Shown in pieces: positions 9,554 to 20,026 of a stretch of 27,731 nt of DNA. The stretch covers positions 15,443-43,173 of the forward strand of contig BQKZ01004179.1 of assembly GCA_036244855.1 (NCBI GenBank), written 5' to 3'. Position 1 is the first letter of the stretch. Each line of letters opens with the position of its first letter. The notes beneath the pieces are model-generated. The model was given only the letters and a program-made list of their open reading frames with translations. It ran no database searches and was not told where the DNA came from. The position numbers were made by a program, and so were the translations under genes. The stretch comes from Temnopleurus reevesii. Taxonomy: Eukaryota > Echinodermata > Echinoidea > Temnopleuroida > Temnopleuridae.

Positions 9554-9605
9554 ACGAGAGAGAGAGAGAAAGGGAGAGGGGGAGAGGGGGAGGGGGAAGG
9601 GGGGG
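9554..9605. repeat. GA/GGGGA purine tract
   Basis: A nearly pure purine run of GAGAGA then GGGGAGAGGGGG units. It lies 60 bases after the CT-rich arm, in the opposite base sense. Confidence 0.85.
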
Positions 9606-9739
9606 TGATTTGATGTATAAAGATATATTTATGTTATATTCTAGAGCAGCCCTGTTCTAGAGATCAAGTTGGCTGCCTCACTTACTTGGAGGCATAATCT
9701 AAATGACAAGATACTGTAAGAAAACATCAATTTGTTTAG

Positions 9740-9785
9740 ATAGATAAATAGTTACGCATATTTAGATAGATAGATTGATAGATAG

Positions 9786-9844
<59 letters not shown>

Positions 9845-9925
9845 GACAGACAGAGAGAACGAGAGAGTGAGAGAGAAAGAGAGAGGGAGGGAGAGAGAAA
9901 AAGTAAGAGAGTGAGGGAGAGAGAT
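9740..9925. repeat. GATA then GA microsatellite
   Basis: GATA units (about 9760-9805) pass directly into a pure GA run (about 9805-9840), then imperfect GACA, GAGA and GGGA units. The minus-strand frames (poly-Ser/Leu/Tyr) are artefacts. Confidence 0.85.
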
Positions 9926-9929
9926 TTGA

Positions 9930-12900
9930 TATGTCATCGGGAAATGATATCATTTTAATCACATCTAAGTCATCCCATCATTGAATGCACCTCGTTTTAA
10001 CTGTCGGCCGAATCGCCTCTTGATTTGTCATCGGGCCCAATCTCCAATACTCCCTCGGTAAGATTTATCCTCATCCCTAGATGAGATAATTGAAATGTTT
10101 ATGTCCCCTGTATAAATAGGCGGGGTTGTCATGGGAAAGGGGGAAAATAGAGAAATGTGTACACAATCCACCCTCTTTAGCCTCGTCCCGCCTGATGAAT
10201 AAATTGATCGCTAGATGTCTGGATGTATCATTTTCATTGGTGTCTAAACGTATGCAGACTTATTATGGGGTAATATTTCATTTGAGTCTGACTCGGATGC
10301 TCTTTATTCTCAATTTGAAGCTGGCTTATATTTAAATTAAATTAACGTAACTTAGATTTTCACAAAAACACATTCGTAAATACAAATAAATAACAACGAT
10401 ATATGGTCTGAATAATACCACTAACCGATTAAAAAGGATCAACAAGAGCAATGGAATCGTCCGAAAATGTTTTATTGCGCTAAAATGTTCAAACAGCAAA
10501 GTATGTAAAATGGTTAAATCTGAAATATGCTGGCAGTTTTCTCAAACATTCGATCCATTTTTCTTTATGAAATTTATACAGTACAAAAAACTTTGCAAAT
10601 ATCGTCTGAACCAAAAACTTTCATATCCTTTCTTAGACGAATAACTACAATATAAGGTATCAATATAATGTGTATTTTTAATCTGCAATAATAATACTCT
10701 AATAATGGTCAAAAGAGCAAAAACAGCAAAAACAGCAATTATGATACATCGGCGTTCACGAAATAACACCTGCACAAAGGAAGTAAGTGCTAAAAAGAGT
10801 GCTATGATATCAATATCAATCGTGGCTTATTGATTTTGAATGAATACATAAAGCAAAACACTCTTTTATTTGAAAATGCTTGAATTCCCTTTCTTCACAT
10901 GAAGAATTGCTATTATTTCCGCCCATCGCGATATTTATTTTTTTCATTAATTTCATGGAAGATATTGATTCCTAAATAGTAATTTCATTGATCATAAAAT
11001 GCATTGAATTTACGAGGCAATGTGAAGAGAAATATAGAGAGACAATTTTGCTTGTGTTGTTGTTGTTGTTGTGTGTGTATATATGGTGCCTGTGTGTGTC
11101 TGTGTCTGTGTGTTAAAGTGTGTAGACATTGTAAATCATTAATATTGAAAATTTCTTACTTTTCCACTACTTCCACATCTTCTGTAGATAGCTACTCGTT
11201 CTTCCATCATAACACTTAATCTCAAACACTAACAAACGTAGACGTGCGGAATTGTATTTCTATTTCTATGAACAAAATATTGATTTTGTGTGTCAATTAA
11301 TTATATTGAATAAACCTCCAAATTTCCAAGCCCCGCACAAATGCAAAGGGTAATGTTGCACAAAATAAGATCCTTTAATTGAAACATTTTTCTTGCATAG
11401 AATCAATGTGCATTTCAATACGATGTTCTTCAAAATGTTGCAATGTTAGAATTTATTTTTCTTTATGCAACCTCTGGCTAAACACTGACCGTATGATTAT
11501 TCATTAATTGTTCGTTCCTTTATTCGTTTCGACCCTCAGTATATTTCATTTTCTTTCCTTAATTTTGCGTCAGTCAAGCATCAAATTTACTGCCAATGTG
11601 TAAAAAAAAAAAAGCAAAGGTTTGGTCACAGACGTTAGTTCCAAATTTACATTTGGATATATCATTAGAATCTTTTAGAATATCAAAACATAATAATCGT
11701 TTGTAAAGGATTATCTTTACATTAATACTGTCTGAGGTCTCCTTTTCTATCTTTTTTCTCTCTTCTGCCCTGTATCCCCAGTGTGCAATCGATGTCTACA
11801 CACTTTACGAGTGTTTGTAAAACACACGTGTATAAAACCTGTTCTTCAGTGGGAGGGGCACTCCACTTGTTCCTCGGGATTTGATTTATGCCTTTTGATG
11901 ATCGTCTGCAAGAAAAACCACAAGTCGTACTGTCGTCTTTCGTCTCTCGTACTCACGTTCCTTCGGGATGTATCCATAACCCAAGCTAAAATGGCGCTAA
12001 GGGAGTCAAGTCACCCGACTTGATGCTTTGCTACCCTAATTGGATAAAAGACTGCTGCAAATATTGTAGCATTAATCATTTACACGACGTTTTCACTCCT
12101 ATGTTCTTGCCGCAAGCCCTTCTTCACTTCGCGCGTTTTTTTCGTCTCTAATTCTTTCATCATAACACGCATAACCGGTGCGGTTGCAACGATCCACTTC
12201 GCACTTATTTCACCACGAATAATGTCTAACACAAAACACCAACCCTATATCATCAAAAGAGTTAAGGAAACTCCATTCTAGATTCTTCGACAATCATTAT
12301 AGTCTTTTACACCCTCTCATTTTACTTCCCCAAGAATAAAAACCCCAAACCCATGTTTTGAAAAGCTTTTATTACGATTCACCTTAGGGGTTTGAGAAAA
12401 TGCGGTTATTATAAAGTCGTGCGGTGTAAAATGAGACGATTGTCTTTGGGTGATATAAAAGGAGTGCTAATTGATGAAGATGCGGGGTTGTTTGGAATAT
12501 GTCGGATGAAAGTGGCCAAATAATGACAATCAAAGCATCAAAATTCTTGGCATAAATCTGCTTTCTTTGGATTTTCAAAAGATCGAACGAAAGCAAAGAC
12601 AGAATGAAACAATTTGATTGCGGATTATAATATATGTCGACTCAATAATTTCATTGTTCATATAATCTGGATCTTGTATTGCTAATCACAGTTAACCAGT
12701 AAGTCAGACTGATCAGCAATTATCGAAATGATTTTAATATGTTCATTTAGATTGTGATAGTATCCTATCCCAAAGTGATGTTGCTTTTCATTTATGTACA
12801 TCTAATCGTTCCAATATTCAGCAATTTGACCCATGTGGGCTGAGGATTGGGGGGGGGGGCAGTAGAATTATTAAAATTATTAATTGAGTACATTTTTAGA

Positions 12901-13580
12901 TGTAAGCTTGTCTGACAGAATGAAACAACCTCCCATTTGTCATGTTTGTTATATCTGTTAATGTTTGCGCTTTAATTAATGAACGTATAATATAATTCGT
13001 GAATTAAAAAAAATATATCAATACGTCAAATAGTTATCAAGAGTGAAATTAAGAGGCTAATATCAACTAAATTTGATGTTGACACCCCCACTCTCCAGCT
13101 CCTACAAGCCTATGGTAGCTGAGCACCATAAAGTACGCCCCCGATCTAGCACTCCAGCGGTGCTCATGCTAGCGATTGTTTGCGGTTCTTGCTCAAATAT
13201 TGAAGTAGGATCTTCTGATTGAATGGTAGCTTCCGTGTGTTTAAGAAAGCAAGACATCAACCACTCAATGGGTGTGCTTCTCCTTCTCAAAACAAATGCC
13301 CTCATCGATTATCATCAATTCATCTCAATTCACTGCATTATATTCCATCTTGATTAGTCTCGTTTGGCATATAGTTCATAATTCTCCTAATTGGCCCGAC
13401 ACCAAATACTAAACTATTTAATATGTGTGTTACCGGTATGAAATATATGAACGTCACAGACATGACAGTAATATTATTACGTACTTAGACACTTCAAGAT
13501 TTTCCATGTCATTTTTTTGGGTTAAATCTATCTAATTTTTATCTGTAATGTTATTAAGTTCATTTAAGACCTATTAAATA
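9930..13580. other. AT-rich DNA without a supported gene
   Basis: This part of the non-duplicated block has no open frame longer than about 80 codons and none with recognisable domains. It contains a TTG/TG simple-repeat patch (11055-11115), a poly-A run (about 11602), a poly-G run (about 12849), the foldback-arm relative at 11150-11215, and a possible E-box plus TATA arrangement at 11825-11837. Otherwise I see nothing structured. Confidence 0.6.
11150..11215. repeat. Degenerate third copy of the foldback arm
   Basis: ACTTTTCCACTACTTCCAC at 11159, then ATCTTCTGTAGATAGCTACTC, matches the reverse complement of the foldback left arm at 1360-1425 with about four mismatches. It is preceded by TTG and TG simple repeats (11055-11115) and a short GA patch. 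It lies in the non-duplicated block, so the arm belongs to a dispersed repeat family and is not only a local palindrome. Confidence 0.45.
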
Positions 13581-13583
13581 TCA

Positions 13584-13890
13584 AGGGGTGTAGTGGTCAT
13601 GACTCTCGCCTTTCAACCAGAGGGTCGTAGATTCGAATTCCATCCATGGCGTTAATTTCCTTCAGCAAGAAATTCATCCACACTGTGCTGCAATCAACCT
13701 AGGTGAGGTGAAAGGGTACCTGGTAGGAATATTTATTCCTTGAAACGCCAAGTGCGCTGTGTTGGTGGCTGCCGGGCTAAAGTCAGGGTGACAATGCTGC
13801 ATTAATTGTAGAGCGCTTAGAGACCTTTATCAGAGGTAATTAGCGCTATATAAGAACAGCATATTATTGTTATTATTATTTGATATTGTT
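13584..13890 (+). mobile_element. Full-length tRNA-derived SINE
   Basis: The tRNA-like head starts GGGGTGTAGTGGTCATGAC (A-box region about 13587-13600), with a B box GATTCGAATTCC (13630-13641). The body reads CATGGCGTTAATTTCCTTCA, then GCAAGAAATTCATCCAC and GGTGAGGTGAAAGGGTACC. The 3' end reads GAGCGCTTAGAG, then AGCGCTATATAAG and an ATT microsatellite tail. This architecture (pol III promoter head, unrelated body, short-repeat tail) is diagnostic of a SINE, mobilised by a partner LINE. It belongs to the same family as the element at 25087-25380 and has drifted more at the B box. Confidence 0.9.
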
Positions 13891-14719
13891 ATGAGTGCTC
13901 TTTGGTAACGGTCACAATGAACAAGTATATTCATTTAAAATGTAGCATATTTCGACACGTCTTGCTAACTTTCTTTAAAACATGATTAAACATGATTTCT
14001 TTCCTAAAAACACAAAGTATTACGTTCTCATCCTACATTATTATTTTATAGTACATGTTTTTAGGGTGTTTTTATAGCTTGTAATTTGGGACCTTTTAGA
14101 ATGAGGGTTACCCTAGAGTGTTTTTTTTTTGTGCTGAATGCCATAACTGATTTTATAAAAAGCATGTTAAGACTAAAAGTGTTTCATTGGGTTCCAGATG
14201 GGGGAAATTCAAAGTTGTCAGGAACTCTTTTAGTGTATGAATAATGTAATAGTATTTTATTTTGACCTCACCTTACCTTTCTGAGCTCTATTTATTCTCT
14301 TCCAAATCTATCTCGTTAAAGATTCCAAACGTTTGCCTTCCCTCTTCTCCAAAAATCCCGTCTAAAAGAATCCCACAGATTCGTCAGCCGCAGAGTGAAC
14401 ACGAATCCAGCCGGGAGGGGGAGAGGATCATTAAGGTGATGCCATAATGAATGGGATAATGGACTCCGGTATTTGTTTCTCTTGCGCACTCATTTAACAT
14501 TCTATTTGTTTCACCCTATTTTGTCTTGGGTCGAGATTTTGTATTCAAGTCACACTGCAGAGATTGGCACAATGACGACGCCAGACCTTTGCCAATAGAA
14601 ATAGACAAACGATTTGATAGATCTTTGGATATATGAATGATTGAATTAATAAACTACCAATGAATAATCAAGTTCATATATATCAATAAATCATTAGAGA
14701 TGCCGAGAGCATATTCCGA

Positions 14720-14895
14720 ATGCCAGACATGTGAGGCGTTTCTCCAAGCCGTTCTTAAAGTTACGCACGACTTGAAGAAAGACTGGAGTACGCTAATGAA
14801 TGTAATATGCGTAAGATTCTCGATCATTCAGCACAAAAACTGATACCAGTCATGCGTAAAGTCGTTCTCAAAGTCTTTCGTAACTGAGTTGTGTT
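14720..14895. mobile_element. MITE-like inverted-repeat element, copy 2, right arm lost
   Basis: This is the homologue of the copy 1 element at 564-745. The left arm is still recognisable (CCAGACATGTGAGG). The right-hand TGATGAAACACAGCCC is missing, leaving CGTAACTGAGTTGTG. The inverted-repeat structure is therefore broken in this copy. The change is best read as a short deletion in copy 2. Confidence 0.4.
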
Positions 14896-15339
14896 TGATA
14901 AAGCCGTTTGTAGATCTACGCATGACTCTACGAACGACTGGTGACCCTTTCTGAGGTGCAAATTAGCTCCGGGCTGCCATTGAGGACAGGAAAGTGTTAC
15001 AAACAGATATACAAACAACTTTATGAAACAAAACCCATCTCTTAAAACATTATTCAAGCGTCAAATAAGTTCAAGCAATGTTGGCCATTTAAGTAAATGT
15101 GTGATTGACACTGATTAGATCAGTTAGGGTTTCCAATGTGGTGTGACTGGAGCTATTCGAGGGAGATGGGGGCAGCCCGATAAGATGGATGCTTGTTCTT
15201 TCTAATGTCCACACAGGAAACGAAGAGAGGCAGGGTGGATGTTATAGAACTCTTTAGCAATGATCGTAAACTTCCTCTTCCCTTACCCCATGGCTGGGAT
15301 GAACAAAAAGAACAAGGATGATTGTGGGGTCTTGAAGCG

Positions 15340-15397
15340 GGTGGAGAGAAAGAGAAAGCGAGAGAGGGAGGAGAGAAAGAGAGAAATAGATAGATAA

Positions 15398-15451
<54 letters not shown>

Positions 15452-15949
15452 TACAGCTAGTGTTTTGGGTATTGGTTAGACATATCTATATAAGATGTTA
15501 AAGTAGTGGAAAAGTGTTTTTCTAACATAACAATGAAAGATAGAAGGAGAGAGAGAGAGAGACAGAAAGAGATAGATGTGATGAAAATACGATGTAGACT
15601 CACTAAGAAATAACAATAGAATAACAATAGAGAGAGGGGGAGAGGGAGGGAAAAGAGAGAGAGAGAGAGAGGGGGAGGGAGAGAAGGAGAAAGAGAGATA
15701 GAAAGAAAGAGAGAGATATAGTGTGTGTGTATGTGTGAGAGAGAGAGATAGAGAGAGGGAGAGAGAGAGAAAGGGAACTTGGTATGTACATGTTCAAAAC
15801 GCAAGTCATTGTTATTTAAGTTGAGAAAAGTTAACATTTTTCCACTAATTTAACATCTTCTATAGATAACTATTCTGTCATACCAATACCCAAAACACTA
15901 GATGTATTTATTCTCTTTCTCTCTCCATCTCTCTCTCGCTCTCTGTCCA

Positions 15950-15987
<38 letters not shown>

Positions 15988-16070
15988 CCCCTGTCTTCAC
16001 CTTTCTCTTTCACTTCCCCATTTTTGCTCTTTTCCTCCCTTCTTCTCCCCATCTATTCACCTTTCTATTT
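15340..16070. repeat. Large foldback repeat with GA and CT arms, copy 2
   Basis: Homologue of the copy 1 foldback. The left inner arm is 15457-15530 and the right inner arm 15823-15901. The right arm keeps ATAGATAACTATTC, a segment that copy 1 lost from its right arm but kept, inverted, in its left arm. This supports a common ancestral palindrome. GA and CT tract lengths differ strongly from copy 1: there is an uninterrupted GA run near 15400-15450 and a CT run near 15955-15983, and the loop carries extra GA and GT units (15640-15770). Confidence 0.6.
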
Positions 16071-16251
16071 CCTATTTATCTGTTTTCCACTCTTTTGTTA
16101 TCATATACTTGAATATATATTGGCTCACTTACTTAGGAAAAAATGATGCCATATCTTTTTAGTGTTAAATCTTGTAGCATCCCTAAATCTTGATGTATGA
16201 TTTATCATTTCAACACCGTGCCCTGAGAAGACAATTAATTGATAAAACACA

Positions 16252-16288
16252 TTTTCTCGGGTTGGACGAGACTAATAACCCGAGAAAA
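16252..16288. repeat. Perfect 12-bp stem hairpin, copy 2
   Basis: Identical to the copy 1 hairpin at 2037-2073, including the 13-base loop. The flanking sequence to about 16420 also shows very few changes. Confidence 0.6.
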
Positions 16289-16668
16289 CTGGCGCCATGG
16301 AGTCATGTGACGGTCCACTGATGAAATTCATTATCCTTCGCTTGAGTTTTAATTTTCTTGCTTTCGTTTCTTTAAAACAATATCCCGTTACATTGTCCGT
16401 GTAATGTGATTTTAAAAGTCGGTTCCTTTCATCAAGTATAAACTTAACTTATAGTCTTTATCCAATCAATTAGCGGTATGCTTTGAAAATTACAATTCAA
16501 AGGAGCTAATTGAGGGAGCATATGTATTACTTGACGTAATATTACAATATTATAAGTGAAATAATTATAATTCATGAGGATCTAGTAAGATCAAAACTTA
16601 CTATACTTATTTCTTAATTCATTGTTTTATTTTGATTATCTTACTGCTAAGATATATCTTATGACTTT

Positions 16669-16850
16669 ATCCTATCCTATCCTAAAGTTATTATTACACT
16701 AAGATTCTCCTTTCTTAAATGCCGAGCGCCTGGCAACAAGGCAGATGGTCCCATTTTATAGGTCTTTGGTATGACCCGGTCGGGGATCGAACCCACGACC
16801 TTCCATTCATGGGGCAGACTCTCTACCACTGAGCCACACATGAAAATTAA
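16669..16850 (-). mobile_element. tRNA-derived SINE, present only in copy 2
   Basis: Read on the minus strand, the 5' end has an A box TGGCTCAGTGG (16826-16836) and a B box GGTTCGATCCC (16783-16793), spaced as in a tRNA gene. The body then reads GGGTCATACCAAAGACC. The 3' end runs into a TATCC microsatellite-like tail near 16669-16683. The tRNA-unrelated body resembles a SINE body common in invertebrate deuterostomes (recognised from memory). Beside the 5' end, a TGAAAATTAAAAGACATAAAG-type motif occurs twice, against once in copy 1. The minus-strand frame across it is a by-product. Confidence 0.85.
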
Positions 16851-17845
16851 AAGACATAAAGAAAATGAAAAGTAAAAGACATAAAGATGAACATAGAAAT
16901 ATAACAACCGATCTGCAATTACAGTTGTGAATCACCGTAAAAAAGGATATTGCAGCAAATATGAAATAAAATGTCACCTGAAAATTCGGTAAAACGATAT
17001 AATTGACGCTCTCACCACGCATGGTTTTAACTTTTATTCAATTTATACAATTTTATGATTCTCATGAAAGCTAAATAAAAATTATGGAAGAATATAAAAA
17101 GATTGTGCTTTTCAGACTGTTTACAAAAACTTGTTACAAATGTGCTGACATCAAATTGGCTATAATTTAAGCAAATACTGTATGACATATTAATCATCAT
17201 ACATTAATATTTAAAGTAGAACAAACAGCTGTAACTAGTTAGAAGAAATGAGGACAGAATCCACTCATGTACATTTAAACTAAGAAATATCATAGCGATT
17301 TGTCAAAGATATACGACCTTATTCTAAATGTCAAATTCTAACATCAATCAGATTTTTCGTTTGCAACGGAAATAAGCTAAGACTAATATTCGAATAAATA
17401 CGAGAAAGCAAACAGATACAAATGGACTGAAATGATCATCTAACTAATAACGAGAGGAGCACTGATAGCGTATAACTGTCATTGATCCGAAGTTATACGA
17501 CATTGCGAAAAAAAACCTATGGACGCTAAAGACAAATTTGAGAAAACGTTAATAAAATGATTACGTCAGCAGGAACACACTTATAAAACGTCATGTCATT
17601 AAATGAGATTATTGTTAAATCAGCAAATGTTTTCCCGACAGTCCATATACGTAATTTGTCTTTTTACAGCTTCATGCCAAAGTAATTTTCACACATTATC
17701 GTTTTTGTAAATGAAAGGAAATAAATGCATATTTTCGTTGTTACCAACTCAGTTTTGTTTCAGAAAGGGAAATATATCACTAATTGCTAAATACGAGCGG
17801 GTAATGGCATTATTGAGCAAACTTAGTGAAAATCCCGCTTAATTA

Positions 17846-18247
17846 CATCAATCATGTCAATATCTTGTGAGTCGTTTATCAACATTAGGATAATAGAATA
17901 ACTGCTGCAAGCACGGATTATCTAAATGACCGAGCCCAATTAGTCAAATGTGCCGATGAAAGCTCTTGAGATTCCTAACGCGTGCAGGGAGACAGCATAC
18001 AGATTTGACTGCGGTTTGCACACTGGTCACTCCATTCGTAGAGGGATCCGGGGTGCGTTTTTACCGACACTGATTTTATTTGGCTAATCTAGCATCTTTA
18101 GCTTGTGCAAATGGTGCAAATATCAGATATGTCTTTGGTTAATGACTAGAATGTGGTAACTGTATTTTCATCAAGTACGGTGATAAGTTATTGAAGTCAC
18201 TTTCCGACCTAGTTTACCATCTATGTCAACCATCCGTGATGCAAATC
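17846..18247. promoter_or_regulatory. Invariant 402-bp stretch with octamer motifs, copy 2
   Basis: The exact counterpart of 3652-4053. Octamer-like sites are at 18105-18112 and 18115-18121, and the perfect ATGCAAAT is at 18239-18246. Divergence resumes sharply at 18248, where several substitutions occur within 50 bases as the CAT tract is approached. The regulatory role is inferred only. Confidence 0.3.
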
Positions 18248-18329
18248 TTAAAGCTACTCCTGGAGCCAAAACCGGAATCATTGCTACGATATTTATTTAA
18301 ACGTGATATATTTGGTCCACTTCGGCTTT

Positions 18330-18560
18330 TCCATCATCATCGTCATCACCATCATCATCTTCACCATCATCATCATCATTATCATAATAATCATCATTAT
18401 TATTATTGTAATTATCATAATTACAACAAGTACTGTTACAGTATCAAAACTACCATGATCATCGTTGCTTCAATCCTTATAACAATTATAATAATCACCC
18501 CATCATCATCGCTGTCGTCATTGTCGCCATCATTATAGTCACCATTATTATCGTCAGCAT
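18330..18560. repeat. CAT/ATC microsatellite, shorter copy
   Basis: Homologue of the tract at 4134-4535, contracted mainly in its purest portion. Imperfect CATCAT and ATTATT units remain between 18331 and 18420 and again near 18500-18560. Confidence 0.9.
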
Positions 18561-18654
18561 CATCAACAAAATCATTGTCGCAACTGAATTCAGCATGTTT
18601 GTCTTTACGTCCATCGATGTTGCCACCAAAAACTGGTCTTCTCCTACTCCTTCT

Positions 18655-18800
18655 TATATTATTTTTCACTCTTTTTCTTTTCTTCTTCTTTTCTTCTTCT
18701 TTTCTTCTTCTTCTTCTTCTTCTTTTTCCTCCCCCTCCCTTCTTCTTCTTCTTTCCTCCTCCTCTTCATCACCCTTCCTCCTTTTCACCCTCTCCCTCAT
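18655..18800. repeat. TTC/CTCC polypyrimidine tract, copy 2
   Basis: Homologue of 4665-4800 with a different internal arrangement of TTC blocks, as expected for slippage. It is simple-sequence coding only. Confidence 0.85.
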
Positions 18801-19935
18801 TCATGGCACCCCAAGTTAATCATCGTTTGTCGTCTTCATACACGCTGAAAGAATTGAGCGAGAAAACGATGTCGCGGTTCAGCTCAAGATTTCAGCGGCA
18901 TCCATCGAGGCACAGTGGCTCTGAATATCTGTTTCGCTGAAATGGGGACAAAGAATGATTGGTTACCCTAACTGATTAGTGGCTGATCAGTGTGTGACAC
19001 CAGTGATTTGTCTCCATTCTGAGATTCTAGAAACCCGTCCACTTCATTTTAGGGTGTCACGTATTTGTTTGGCGGGTAATTAATACAGTTAAGAGGTGCA
19101 CCTCGTTGATATTCTTGGGCGGTTAGCCGATACTAACAAACCAAAGATATTCTCCTTAATATTTACGTGATGACATAAAGCGGGAGTCATGAAAGGACTA
19201 CTGAATGGAATTATGATATCAGATATTCTAATGCTCTTTTCGATAAATCAGTTGATGTATCCATTCATTCAACAAACAGACACAATAAGTGCCCTTTTAT
19301 TAAATTACGAGAAAATGAGGGACTACAATATGAGTGCATTTCAATTTTAAGAATAAATATATGATGACGATAGATTTGGTATCCACTATTAATGGTGCTA
19401 TAAATAAACACTTGTATATATAGTTGATAAAATATTCATGCTGCGTATGTATACATCAATACTAAGTTCCATTTTACTAATTTGTGAAAAAGCCAGGAAG
19501 CGTGCTTTTGAATATATTTTAGTTTCAAGGAGAGAAAAAGAGAGGTGGGCTAAGTTGTTATTACATTATAAATAATAAACAAATTAATTTTTTTAGAAAA
19601 TACATCCATGTTGTAATATATTTTTTGTAAGATGTATCGAAAACTCATGTGGCAATCTAAATGAGATTGTTTCTGTATAGATTTCTTTAGATGATCTACC
19701 ATATGGCCGTGATAAAAAATAGAAATGTGAAATTGTTCATATATATTTTGTGAAATTTCCTATCATTTATTCGATAACAGATGAACAGGATATGAATAGT
19801 ATTGAAATGAATCGGATTGTACTATATTCATCGGAACATTATTCAGAGGCTATCTCCAGAATTAATTTCATTACATTTCTAGATAAGATGCACAGATTTA
19901 AGAATAATTGCATACAGACATTTAATTTATAACAT

Positions 19936-20026
19936 AATTATATATAATTATAATAATATTGATAATAATAGTACTACGTATTTTTATAGCGCCTTATGCA
20001 ATGCTTCTAGGCACTTTACAACATAA
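19936..20026 (-). mobile_element. SINE 3' end remnant, copy 2
   Basis: Collinear with 5940-6030 and essentially identical: minus-strand GGCGCTATAAAAATAC plus an ATT-rich tail, without pol III boxes. Confidence 0.6.

Noticed and set aside
13584..13660. Functional tRNA gene
   Set aside because: The B box has drifted, there is no acceptor-stem pairing, and the sequence continues into a SINE body and tail.
16677..16907. Minus-strand 76-codon frame
   Set aside because: It runs through the tRNA-like head and body of the SINE; such frames recur wherever the SINE inserts.
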